Part shown: positions 16,954 to 25,391 of the stretch, piece after piece
Position numbering within the stretch: position 1 is the stretch's first letter
Layout of the letters: every line of letters begins with the position of its first letter
The notes under the pieces: generated by a model
What the model was told of the DNA's origin: nothing
The model's database searches: none
What the model saw: only the letters and a program-made list of their open reading frames with translations
Translations under genes and position numbers: made by a program
Origin: Streptomyces glaucescens
Lineage (GTDB): Bacteria; Actinomycetota; Actinomycetes; Streptomycetales; Streptomycetaceae
DNA: 64,000 nt
NCBI RefSeq assembly: GCF_000761215.1
Contig: NZ_CP009438.1
Coordinates: 5,535,501 to 5,599,500 of the forward strand
Direction of reading: 5' to 3'

Positions 16954-18917
16954 TGCCGCACCTGAACGACAGCACCCGCGGCCGGCTCCTCTTCGGCGGC
17001 GACTACAACCCCGAGCAGTGGCCCGAGGAGACCTGGCACGAGGACATCCGGCTGATGAAGGACGCCGGGGTCAACTCCGTCACCCTCGGCGTCTTCTCCT
17101 GGTCGAAGCTGGAACCCGAGCCGGGCGCGCGGGAGTTCGGCTGGCTGGACACCCTGATGGACCTGATGCACGGGAACGGCATCGGCGTCGTCCTCGCCAC
17201 CCCCACCGCCTCGCCCCCGCCGTGGCTCGGCCGGCTGCACCCGCAGACCCTGCCCAGGGACGCCGACGGGCACGTCGAGCACTGGGGCGGGCGCCAGCAC
17301 TTCTCCCACTCCAGCGCCGTCTACCGCCGCCACGCCGCCGAGATCACCGAGGCCCTGGCCGCCCGCTACGGCGGCCACCCGGCGCTCACCATGTGGCACA
17401 TCAACAACGAGTACTGCACCGTCGACCACGGCGACGAGGCCGCCGCCCGGTTCCGGGTCTGGCTGCGGCGCCGGTACGGCACCCTGGACGCCCTCAACAC
17501 CGCCTGGGGGACGGCCTTCTGGAGCCAGCACCACGACACGTGGGACAGCGTCATCCCGCCCCGCCGTGTCCACTACCTGCACAACCCCACCCAGGTGCTG
17601 GACTTCCGGCGCTTCACCTCCGACATGCTCCTGGAGTGCTGCACCGCCGAACGCGACATCGTCCGCCGCTACACCCCGCACATCCCCGTCACCAGCAACT
17701 TCATGCCGCTGTGGATCGGCCAGGACGGCTGGCGCTGGGCCGAGGAGGAGGACGTCGTCTCCGTCGACCTCTACCCGGACCCGCGCGACCCGCTCGGCGC
17801 CCAGTACGGCGCCCTCGTCCAGGACCTCACCCGCTCGCAGGCGCGCGGCCCCTGGATGCTGATGGAGCAGGCCGCCGGCCCGGTCAACTGGCGTGGCGTG
17901 AACCACCCCAAGCCGCGCGGCCTCAACCGGCTCTGGTCCCTCCAGGCCGTGGCCCGCGGCGCCGACGCCGTCTGCTACTTCCAGTGGCGCCAGTCCCGCC
18001 AGGGAGCCGAGAAGTTCCACTCCGGGATGGTCAGCCACGCCGGCGAGCAGGGCCGCACCTTCCAGGAGGTCAAGCGGACCGGCGCCGACCTGCGCCGGCT
18101 CGCCGAGGTCACCGGCACGCGCATCGCCGCCGACATCGCGATCCTGCACGACTGGCACGCCTGGTGGGCCGGGGAGCAGCAGGCCCGCCCGTCGCGGCGG
18201 GCCGGCCTCGAAGGGGTCCTGCGCGCCTGGCACCGGGCCCTGTGGGAGGCCGGCCTCACCACCGACTTCGCCCACCCCGAACACGACCTGGGCGGCTACC
18301 GCGTGGTCGTCGTGCCGCAGCTCTACCTCCTCACGGACGCGGCGATCGAGAACCTGCTCGGCTTCGTCCGCGCGGGCGGCACCCTGGTCAGCGGGTTCCT
18401 CACCGGTGTCGCCGACGAGGACGACCGGGTCCGTCCGGGCGGCATGGACGCCCGGCTGCGCGAGCTGTTCGGCATCCGGGTCCTGCACGAGTGGTGGCCG
18501 CTGGAGGCGGGCGAGAGCACCGAGTGCGACGGCTTCCGGGGCACGCTGTGGTCGGAGGAGATCGAGGCCGCCGACGACGTCACCGAGACCGTGCCCTACC
18601 GGGGCGGCGAACTGGACGGGCTGCCCGCGCTGCTGCGCCGGGACCGCGCCTGGTACCTCTCCACGCTCCCCGAACCGGACGCGCTGCGCGCCCTGCTGGC
18701 CCGGATCGCCGCGGACGCGGGCGTCCGCCCCGTCCTCGACGGCCTGCCGCCCGCCGTGGAGGCGGTGCGCCGCGGCGAGCTGCTGTTCGTGCTCAACCAC
18801 GGCCGTGAACCGGTGACCGTGCCCGTGCCCGGCCGCCACCACGACCTGCTCACCGGCACGACGGTGACGGACGGGGTCCGCCTGGACCGCTACGGCGTGG
18901 CGGTGCTGCGGCCATGA
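16953..18917 (+). CDS. GH42 beta-galactosidase
   Basis: A 654-residue family 42 enzyme without signal peptide, so cytoplasmic. The N-terminal barrel begins with LLFGGDYNPEQWPEETW. The acid/base is Glu153 in HINNEYCT and the nucleophile Glu305 in LMEQAAGPVNW. A glutamine-amidotransferase-like trimerisation domain and a small beta domain follow. The ATG shares one base with the GH74 stop (TGATG) and has GGGGAG eight bases upstream. In this locus it would remove galactose from xyloglucan side chains once fucose is gone; some GH42 enzymes take other galactosides or arabinosides. Confidence 0.9.
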   Translation: MPHLNDSTRGRLLFGGDYNPEQWPEETWHEDIRLMKDAGVNSVTLGVFSWSKLEPEPGAREFGWLDTLMDLMHGNGIGVVLATPTASPPPWLGRLHPQTLPRDADGHVEHWGGRQHFSHSSAVYRRHAAEITEALAARYGGHPALTMWHINNEYCTVDHGDEAAARFRVWLRRRYGTLDALNTAWGTAFWSQHHDTWDSVIPPRRVHYLHNPTQVLDFRRFTSDMLLECCTAERDIVRRYTPHIPVTSNFMPLWIGQDGWRWAEEEDVVSVDLYPDPRDPLGAQYGALVQDLTRSQARGPWMLMEQAAGPVNWRGVNHPKPRGLNRLWSLQAVARGADAVCYFQWRQSRQGAEKFHSGMVSHAGEQGRTFQEVKRTGADLRRLAEVTGTRIAADIAILHDWHAWWAGEQQARPSRRAGLEGVLRAWHRALWEAGLTTDFAHPEHDLGGYRVVVVPQLYLLTDAAIENLLGFVRAGGTLVSGFLTGVADEDDRVRPGGMDARLRELFGIRVLHEWWPLEAGESTECDGFRGTLWSEEIEAADDVTETVPYRGGELDGLPALLRRDRAWYLSTLPEPDALRALLARIAADAGVRPVLDGLPPAVEAVRRGELLFVLNHGREPVTVPVPGRHHDLLTGTTVTDGVRLDRYGVAVLRP

Positions 18918-21109
18918 GCGGTACGCCCGTGCACGGCACCTGGGAGCCCCGGCCCGCCGGCCGCTGGGAGGACGCCTTCCTCAGCGGCAACGGCAGCCAC
19001 GGCGCCCTCGTGTTCGGCGACCCGGACGACGACCGGGTCATCGTCACCCACCACACGCTCGTCCGTCCGTCCGGCGACGACCGTCACCGCCGCCCGCCCC
19101 GGCTCGCCGCCGCCCTCCCGGCCCTCCAGGACCGCCTGCTCGCGGGCGACCTCACCGCCGCCGAGACCTTCACCGACGGCCGCCCGCTGCAGTGGGTGCG
19201 TCCCTTCCACCCCGCCTTCCAGACCCGGCTGCGCCGCCCGGCCGGCCCCGGCGGCCCCTACCGGCGCACCGTCGACTTCGCCACCGGCGAGGTCACCGCC
19301 GTCCACGGCGACTGGACCAGCCGCGTCTTCGTCTCCCGCGCCGACGACGTGATCGTCCAGTACGTCACCGCCCCCGGCCTCACCCTCGACCTCTGCCTCG
19401 ACCCCCGGCTCCCGGGCGCCCCGCACGGCCTCGGCATCGGCGAAGGCGCCGTCCTCACCGCCGACGGCGCCCTGCTCAGCCTGCGCGTGCGCTACCCGGG
19501 TTCGGACCTCGCCTACACCGGCGTCACCCTCGCCGTCGCCGACGGCGGCACGACGAGACTGGCCCCGCCGGGCGCCCGGATCACCGGCGCGGCCTCGCTG
19601 CTGCTCCTCACCCGGGTGCGCCGCCACACCGGCGAGCTCGACGTGGTCGCCGAGGGCCGCGCCCTGCGCGACCTGCTCACCGGGAGCCCGTACGACACGC
19701 TCCTCGCCCGGCACACCGCCCTGCACCGCACCGCCTGGACCCGGGTCACCCTCGACCTGGCCGCCGATCCGGCCGAGCGCGCCCTGCCCGGCTCGAAGCT
19801 GCTGGCCCGCCCGCAGAGCCCGGCGCTGCTGGAGAGGCTGTTCGCCGCGGGCCGCTACCACCTGCTGTCCGCGAGCGGCACCCTCCCGCCCCGGCTGACC
19901 GGCCTGTGGACGGGAGACTGGAACACCGCCTGGTCCGGCGCGTTCACCCACGACGCCAACCTCAACCTCCAGACCGCCTCCGCCGCGTCCGCCGCCCTCC
20001 CCGAGGTCACGGAGGCCCTCGCCGCGCTGGTCCACCGGCAGCTCCCGGACTGGCAGGACAACGCCCGCGCCGTCTTCGGCACCCGGGGCGCGGTCGCGCC
20101 CGCGCACTCGGACGGCGAGTCCGGGCACAGCTACCACTTCAGCCGCGAGTACCCCCTGCACCTGTGGACCGCGGGCGCCGACTGGCTGCTCAAGCCGCTC
20201 GTCGACCACGACGAGACCCACGGCACCCGCGACCCGCGCACCGCCGCCGCGCTCGCCGAAGTCGCCCTGTTCTACGAGGACTTCCTCACCCGCACCGACA
20301 CCGACGGCACCCTCGTCGTCGTCCCCTCCTACTCACCGGAGAACCGCCCGGCGAACGCGAGCTGGGGCGCGCTCAACGCGGCCATGGACCTCTCCGCCGC
20401 CCGGCACGCCCTGCGCACCGCCGCCGCCTACCACCCCGAGCACGCCGACCGCTGGCGCGCCCTCGCCGACCGGCTCCCCCCGCACCGGATCAACCGGGAC
20501 GGCGCGCTGGCCGAGTGGGCCTGGCCCGGCCTGGAGGACTCCTACGACCACCGCCACCTCAGCCACCTGCACGGCGTGTGGCCGCTGGACGAGATCACCC
20601 CCTACGACACCCCCGGCCTGGCGAAGGCCGCCCACCGGGCGCTCGAACTGCGCGGCGCCGAGAACGACTCCGCGCACGGCCACCTGCACCGCGCCCTGCT
20701 CGCCGCCCGCCTCGGCGACGCCGGCCGGGTCGCGCAGGCGCTCGGCCGGGTGCTGGCGGGCGACTTCTTCCACGCCTCCCTGATGAGCGCCCACTACCCG
20801 CGGCGCGACGTCTACAACGCGGACGCCGCGCACGCCCTGCCCGCCGTGCTGATCGAGATGCTGGTGCACTCGACCCCCGGCCGGCTCGTCCTGTTCCCCG
20901 CCCTCCCCGGACACCTGCCCGCGGGCGAACTGCGCGGCGTGCGCACACGGTTCGGAGCCGAGGTCGACCTCGCCTGGAGCCCCACGGGGGCGACCGCGGT
21001 GATCCGGCCCTCCCGCACCGCCCGTGTGGAACTCAGAACCCCCTCCGGCGCCGAGCCGCTCGACCTGGCCGCCGGAGAGGACCGCGTCCTCGACCTGGGG
21101 ACGCGGTGA
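18914..21109 (+). CDS. GH95 alpha-L-fucosidase (or alpha-L-galactosidase)
   Basis: A 731-residue family 95 protein with no signal peptide. The N-terminal beta-sandwich contains FLSGNGSHGALVFGDPDDDR; the helical barrel contains GLWTGDWNTAWSGAFTHDAN and NLNLQ, whose Asn349 and Asn351 match the conserved asparagine pair that helps activate water. An aspartate near 637 (NADAAHALPAVLIEML) may be the base. GH95 enzymes invert alpha-1,2-linked L-fucose, or L-galactose in some members. The ATG overlaps the GH42 stop by four bases (ATGA). It would uncap fucosylated xyloglucan oligosaccharides in the cytoplasm. Confidence 0.86.
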   Translation: MSGTPVHGTWEPRPAGRWEDAFLSGNGSHGALVFGDPDDDRVIVTHHTLVRPSGDDRHRRPPRLAAALPALQDRLLAGDLTAAETFTDGRPLQWVRPFHPAFQTRLRRPAGPGGPYRRTVDFATGEVTAVHGDWTSRVFVSRADDVIVQYVTAPGLTLDLCLDPRLPGAPHGLGIGEGAVLTADGALLSLRVRYPGSDLAYTGVTLAVADGGTTRLAPPGARITGAASLLLLTRVRRHTGELDVVAEGRALRDLLTGSPYDTLLARHTALHRTAWTRVTLDLAADPAERALPGSKLLARPQSPALLERLFAAGRYHLLSASGTLPPRLTGLWTGDWNTAWSGAFTHDANLNLQTASAASAALPEVTEALAALVHRQLPDWQDNARAVFGTRGAVAPAHSDGESGHSYHFSREYPLHLWTAGADWLLKPLVDHDETHGTRDPRTAAALAEVALFYEDFLTRTDTDGTLVVVPSYSPENRPANASWGALNAAMDLSAARHALRTAAAYHPEHADRWRALADRLPPHRINRDGALAEWAWPGLEDSYDHRHLSHLHGVWPLDEITPYDTPGLAKAAHRALELRGAENDSAHGHLHRALLAARLGDAGRVAQALGRVLAGDFFHASLMSAHYPRRDVYNADAAHALPAVLIEMLVHSTPGRLVLFPALPGHLPAGELRGVRTRFGAEVDLAWSPTGATAVIRPSRTARVELRTPSGAEPLDLAAGEDRVLDLGTR

Positions 21110-21144
21110 CCCCCACATCTCCCCCACCCATGGAAGGGACACCC

Positions 21145-21861
21145 ATGGCAGCACACACCGCGCTCCGCCGGCTCACCAGGGCCCTGCTGGCCCCGGCCCT
21201 CGCGCTCGGCGCCACCGTCGGCCTCGCCTCCGCCCCCGCCCAGGCCGCCGTCTGGAACTCCTGCGACCAGTGGGGCAACACCACGCTGAACGGCTACACC
21301 CTCTACAACAACATCTGGGGCTCCGGCGCCGGCAGCCAGTGCGTCTGGGCCAACTCCGGCACCAACTGGGGCGTCTGGGCCGACCACCCCGACACCGGAG
21401 GCATCAAGTCGTACCCCAACTCCAAGAAGGTGATCAACAAGCCGATCGGCTCGATCGGCTCGCTCACCAGCAGCTACAACGTCACCGTCCCGTCCTCCGG
21501 CGCGTACAACACGTCGTACGACATCTGGGACACCGACTACGACTACGAGATCATGCTCTGGGTGAACCACCACGGCGCCGTCGGCCCGCTCGGCACCTTC
21601 CAGGGCACCGTCGGTCTCGGCGGCCACACCTGGAACGTCTACAAGGGCAGCAACGGCCACAACGAGGTCTTCTCGTTCCTGCGCACCTCGGACTCGAACT
21701 CCGGCACCGTGAACATCCTGCCGATCCTGAAGTGGATCAAGGACACCAAGCGGTGGATGGGCAACGAGACCATCGGTGACGTCCAGTTCGGCTACGAGAT
21801 CACCTCGTCGTCGGGCGGGCTGAACTTCACCACCCACAACCTCACCGTCAGCGGCGGCTGA
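21145..21861 (+). CDS. Secreted GH12 endoglucanase / xyloglucanase
   Basis: A 238-residue family 12 enzyme. The ATG at 21145 is chosen because GGAAGGGA ends six bases upstream; an ATG at 21130 lacks such a site. A Sec signal peptide (RRLTRALLAPALAL through PAQA) precedes the single beta-jelly-roll domain. The nucleophile is Glu135 in DYEIMLWVNH and the acid/base Glu218 in FGYEITSS. No binding module or linker is present. GH12 enzymes hydrolyse cellulose, mixed-linkage glucan or xyloglucan; the locus suggests xyloglucan. It is the last gene of the operon, 35 bases after GH95, followed by a strong terminator. Confidence 0.9.
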   Translation: MAAHTALRRLTRALLAPALALGATVGLASAPAQAAVWNSCDQWGNTTLNGYTLYNNIWGSGAGSQCVWANSGTNWGVWADHPDTGGIKSYPNSKKVINKPIGSIGSLTSSYNVTVPSSGAYNTSYDIWDTDYDYEIMLWVNHHGAVGPLGTFQGTVGLGGHTWNVYKGSNGHNEVFSFLRTSDSNSGTVNILPILKWIKDTKRWMGNETIGDVQFGYEITSSSGGLNFTTHNLTVSGG

Positions 21862-21865
21862 CCCG

Positions 21866-21905
21866 GTGCGGGGGCGCCCGGTCCCCTCTCCGGGCGCCCC
21901 CGCAC
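21866..21905. terminator. Terminator between GH12 and lacI genes
   Basis: A perfect 16-bp stem (21866-21881 with 21890-21905) and 8-base loop, five bases after the GH12 stop, between convergent genes. A second 10-bp hairpin follows at 21907-21936. Confidence 0.87.
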
Positions 21906-21906
21906 G

Positions 21907-21936
21907 GCGCGGCCGCTCCGCCACGGGCGGCCGCGC
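21907..21936. terminator. Second hairpin, probable lacI-side terminator
   Basis: A 10-bp GC-only inverted repeat (21907-21916 with 21927-21936) and 10-base loop, directly after the first hairpin. It may serve the minus-strand regulator gene. Confidence 0.6.
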
Positions 21937-22004
21937 TCCGGGACCGCGCGCCCGCCATGGCGGACGCGCTGGACGGGCACGGGGCCGGGTGGCGGGGGAG
22001 CGGG

Positions 22005-23018
22005 TCAGGAGGCGGCGGGTGCCGGGCCGGTGCTCGCGCGGACCGTCAGCTCCGGCGCCAGCAGGACGACCTCGTCGCCGCCCCGCCCGTCCAGCTTGGC
22101 GACCAGACGCTCCACGGCGTGCCGGCCCATCTCCTGGGCCGGGATGGCGACCGACGTCAGCCGCACCGACGCCTGCACGGCGACCTGGTCCGGGCAGACG
22201 GCGACCACCGACACGTCCTCCGGCACCGCCCGGCCCTGCTGGCGCAGCAGCGCGAGCAGCGGCTCCACCGCGGACTCGTTCTGCACCACGAACCCGGTGG
22301 TCGCCGGGCGCTCGTCGAAGATCCGGGCGAGGGTCGCCGCCATCGCGTCGTACCCGCCCTCGCAGGGGCGGTGCAGCACCCGCAGCCCCAGCTCGCGGGC
22401 GCGGGCGCGCAGCCCGTCGAGGGTGCGCTCGGCGAACCCGGTGTGCCGTTCGTAGACCGCGGGGGCCTCACCGATGACCGCGATGTCGCGGTGGCCGAGC
22501 GAGGCCAGATGCTCCACGCACAGCGCGCCGGTCGCCGTGAAGTCGAGGTCCACGCAGGTGAGGCCGGTGGTGTCGGCGGGCAGTCCGATCAGCACGGACG
22601 GCCGGCCGCTGCCCCGCAGCAGCGGGAGCCGTTCGTCCTCCAGTTCGACGTCCATCACGATCATCGCGTCGGCGAGCCCGCTGCGGGTGACCCGGCGCAC
22701 CGCGTCCGGGCCCTCCTCGCCGGTGAGCAGCAGGACGTCGTAGCCGTGCGTGCGGGCGGTGGTGGTCACCGCGATGGCGATCTCCATCATCACCGGCACG
22801 TACATGTCGGTGCGCAGCGGGACCATCAGGGCGAGGATGTTCGACCGGCTGCTGGCCAGGGCGCGGGCTCCGGCGTTGGGGTGGTAGCCCAGCTCCCGGA
22901 TGCTCTGCTCGACCCGCTGCCGGGTGGTCACGGAGATGGACCGCTTGCCGCTGAGGACATAGCTCACCGTGCTCGCCGAGACTCCGGCGTGCTGGGCGAC
23001 CTCGGCGAGGGTGACCAT
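22005..23018 (-). CDS. LacI-family transcriptional repressor of the glycan locus
   Basis: A 337-residue LacI/GalR regulator. The helix-turn-helix is at the very N-terminus (TLAEVAQHAGVSASTVSYVL), followed by the hinge helix (NAGARALASSRS) and a periplasmic-binding-protein-like sensor domain with FVVQNESAVEPL and VSVVAVCPDQ. The ATG at 23018 is preceded by GGAGAG. Its own upstream region holds two TCGAAGCGCTTCGA-type sites, and the same site precedes the GH3 and transporter operons, so it most likely represses all three units and itself until an oligosaccharide binds. The inducer is unknown. The gene converges on the GH12 gene. Confidence 0.9.
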   Translation of the reverse strand: MVTLAEVAQHAGVSASTVSYVLSGKRSISVTTRQRVEQSIRELGYHPNAGARALASSRSNILALMVPLRTDMYVPVMMEIAIAVTTTARTHGYDVLLLTGEEGPDAVRRVTRSGLADAMIVMDVELEDERLPLLRGSGRPSVLIGLPADTTGLTCVDLDFTATGALCVEHLASLGHRDIAVIGEAPAVYERHTGFAERTLDGLRARARELGLRVLHRPCEGGYDAMAATLARIFDERPATTGFVVQNESAVEPLLALLRQQGRAVPEDVSVVAVCPDQVAVQASVRLTSVAIPAQEMGRHAVERLVAKLDGRGGDEVVLLAPELTVRASTGPAPAAS

Positions 23019-23034
23019 CCGCTCTCCAAGCTGT

Positions 23035-23048
23035 GTGAAGCGCTTCGA
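23035..23048. promoter_or_regulatory. LacI-type operator in the lacI leader
   Basis: GTGAAGCGCTTCGA, two mismatches from the perfect palindrome in one arm. It lies 17 bases before the lacI ATG, downstream of the predicted promoter. Confidence 0.65.
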
Positions 23049-23087
23049 CAATGCGCAGTGCGAACAACGACGGGTGGGGGTGGTTTG

Positions 23088-23116
23088 ACAGTAGCTCCAG
23101 GGCGGGTGGGTGTCCA
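23088..23116 (-). promoter_or_regulatory. Candidate promoter of the lacI gene
   Basis: On the minus strand TGGACA (23116-23111) and TACTGT (23093-23088) are 17 bases apart. The pair lies between the two operators, consistent with autoregulation. Confidence 0.5.
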
Positions 23117-23123
23117 TAGGCTG

Positions 23124-23137
23124 TCGAAGCGCTTCGA
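23124..23137. promoter_or_regulatory. LacI-type operator upstream of the lacI promoter
   Basis: A perfect TCGAAGCGCTTCGA inside an 18-base perfect palindrome (23122-23139). It is the most symmetrical of the four sites and is centred 89 bp from the leader site. Confidence 0.8.
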
Positions 23138-23387
23138 CACCTTTCTTCCGCGCGCCTCCGTCCCGGCCTCCCGCCACCGTACGCCGCCCGCCACGCTCCG
23201 GCCGCGGCCGGCCGGCGGCCCCGGATGCCGGGGCGCGGACCGCCCCGCGGCTCCCCGGCGCGCCGCCGCTCGGCCGAACGGCGGCGCGCAGGGTGGTGGG
23301 ACAGTCCGTTATCGGGTACATACGATCGCGTAACACCCGTCGGTAACCAATTGGACCCTGATCCCGATTCGCGGCGAGGTGAGCCTC

Positions 23388-25328
23388 ATGTCCGCCACTC
23401 CCACCACCCGACCCACCGTCACCGAACGTGAGGCCCGCCAAGTCGCGGAGGCCGCCAGGGAACAGCACTGGCGCAAGCCCAGCTTCGCCAAGGAACTGTT
23501 CCTCGGCCGGTTCCGCCTCGACCTCATCCACCCCCACCCGCTCCCCGCCGACGAGGACGTCCGCCGCGGCGAGGCGTTCCTGGCGAAGCTGCGCGCGTTC
23601 TGCGAGACGGGCATCGACTCCGCCCGCATCGAACGCGAGGCCCGCATCCCCGACGAGACCGTGGCCGGGCTCAGGGAACTGGGCGCCCTCGGCATGAAGA
23701 TCGACCCCGAGTACGGCGGTCTCGGCCTCACCCAGGTCTACTACAACAAGGCCCTCGCCCTGGTCGGCTCCGCCAGCCCCGCCGTCGGCGCCCTGCTCAG
23801 CGCCCACCAGTCGATCGGCGTCCCGCAGCCGCTGAAGATGTTCGGCACCCCCGAGCAGAAGCAACGGTTCCTGCCGCGCTGCGCCCGCACCGACATCTCC
23901 GCGTTCCTGCTCACCGAGCCGGACGTCGGCTCCGACCCGGCCCGCCTCGCCACCACCGCCGTGCCGGACGGCGACGACTACCTCCTCGACGGGGTGAAAC
24001 TGTGGACCACCAACGGGGTGGTCGCCGACCTGCTCGTCGTCATGGCCCGGGTGCCGAAGACCCAGGGCCACAAGGGCGGCATCACCGCGTTCGTCGTCGA
24101 GGCATCCTCGCCGGGCATCACCGTCGAGAACCGCAACGCCTTCATGGGCCTGCGCGGCCTGGAGAACGGCGTGACCCGCTTCCAGGGCGTCCGGGTCCCC
24201 GCAGCGAACCGCATCGGCCCCGAGGGCGCCGGCCTGAAGATCGCCCTCACCACGCTCAACACCGGCCGCCTGTCGCTGCCCGCGATGTGCGTCGGCGCCG
24301 GCAAGTGGTGCCTGAAGATCGCCCGCGAGTGGTCCGCGGCCCGCGAGCAGTGGGGGAAGCCGGTCGCCCTGCACGAGGCGGTCGGCTCCAAGATCGCCTT
24401 CATCGCGGCCACCACCTTCGCCCTCGAAGCCGTCGTCGACCTGTCCTCCCAGATGGCCGACGAGGACCGCAACGACATCCGCATCGAGGCCGCCCTCGCC
24501 AAGCTCTACGGCTCCGAGACGGCCTGCCTCATGGCCGACGAACTGGTCCAGATCCGCGGCGGCCGCGGCTTCGAGACCGCCGAGTCGCTGGCGGCGCGCG
24601 GCGAGCGGGCCGTACCCGCCGAGCAGATGCTGCGCGACCTGCGCATCAACCGCATCTTCGAGGGCTCCACCGAGATCATGCACCTGCTCATCGCCCGCGA
24701 GGCCGTCGACGCCCACCTCTCCGTCGCGGGCGACCTCATCGACCCCGACAAGTCCCTCCAGGACAAGGCGAAGGCAGGCGCGCAGGCCGGCGTCTTCTAC
24801 GCCAAGTGGCTGCCCCGGCTGATCGCGGGCCCCGGCCAGCTGCCCCGCTCCTACGCCGAGTTCCGGCACGCCGGCGTCGACCTCTCCCCGCACCTGCGGC
24901 ACGTCGAGCGCACCGCCCGCAAACTCGCCCGCTCCACCTTCTACGCCATGTCCCGCTGGCAGGGCCGCATGGAGACCAAACAGGGCTTCCTCGGCCGGAT
25001 CGTCGACATCGGCGCCGAACTCTTCGCGATGAGCGCCGCCTGCGTCCGCGCGGAACTCCTCCGCTCCCAGGGCGACCACGGCCGCGAGGCCTACCAGCTC
25101 GCCGACGCCTTCTGCCACCAGGCCAGGCTGCGCGTCGACGCCCTGTTCACCCGCCTGTGGGACAACACCGACGACCTGGACCGCAAGGTCGTGAAGGGCG
25201 TCCTGGCGGGCACCTACGAGTGGCTGGAGCACGGAGTCGTCGACCCCTCCGGCGACGGCCCCTGGATCGCCGACACCCGCACCCCCGAGACCCCCCGGCC
25301 CGACGTACGCAGGACCATCCCCGAGTGA
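23388..25328 (+). CDS. Acyl-CoA dehydrogenase family flavoprotein
   Basis: A 646-residue FAD-dependent acyl-CoA dehydrogenase homologue, well above the usual 380-400. The core holds YGGLGLTQVYYNKALALVG, LTEPDVGSD, the middle beta domain DGVKLWTTNGVVADLLVVMA, and IRGGRGFETAESLAARGERA followed by NRIFEGSTEIMHLLIAREAV. The extra 200 C-terminal residues are helical, as in very-long-chain-type relatives. The ATG at 23388 has GAGG eight bases upstream; an in-frame GTG three codons earlier is less well placed. It probably oxidises an acyl-CoA thioester. No electron-transfer flavoprotein gene is adjacent. Confidence 0.87.
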   Translation: MSATPTTRPTVTEREARQVAEAAREQHWRKPSFAKELFLGRFRLDLIHPHPLPADEDVRRGEAFLAKLRAFCETGIDSARIEREARIPDETVAGLRELGALGMKIDPEYGGLGLTQVYYNKALALVGSASPAVGALLSAHQSIGVPQPLKMFGTPEQKQRFLPRCARTDISAFLLTEPDVGSDPARLATTAVPDGDDYLLDGVKLWTTNGVVADLLVVMARVPKTQGHKGGITAFVVEASSPGITVENRNAFMGLRGLENGVTRFQGVRVPAANRIGPEGAGLKIALTTLNTGRLSLPAMCVGAGKWCLKIAREWSAAREQWGKPVALHEAVGSKIAFIAATTFALEAVVDLSSQMADEDRNDIRIEAALAKLYGSETACLMADELVQIRGGRGFETAESLAARGERAVPAEQMLRDLRINRIFEGSTEIMHLLIAREAVDAHLSVAGDLIDPDKSLQDKAKAGAQAGVFYAKWLPRLIAGPGQLPRSYAEFRHAGVDLSPHLRHVERTARKLARSTFYAMSRWQGRMETKQGFLGRIVDIGAELFAMSAACVRAELLRSQGDHGREAYQLADAFCHQARLRVDALFTRLWDNTDDLDRKVVKGVLAGTYEWLEHGVVDPSGDGPWIADTRTPETPRPDVRRTIPE

Positions 25329-25391
25329 CCGGCGACACCCGCACGAGGGACGCCTGTCCTGACCGTGCTCACCGGCAGCCACAATAGGGGG

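Larger units (their letters stand above)
23019..23387. promoter_or_regulatory. Divergent region lacI / acyl-CoA dehydrogenase
   Basis: This 369-base gap holds the lacI promoter and its two operators on the left. On the right a possible acyl-CoA dehydrogenase promoter has GGGACA at 23298-23303 and TACGAT at 23321-23326, 17 bases apart. The middle (about 23140-23290) is GC-rich without a convincing gene or structure. Confidence 0.5.
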
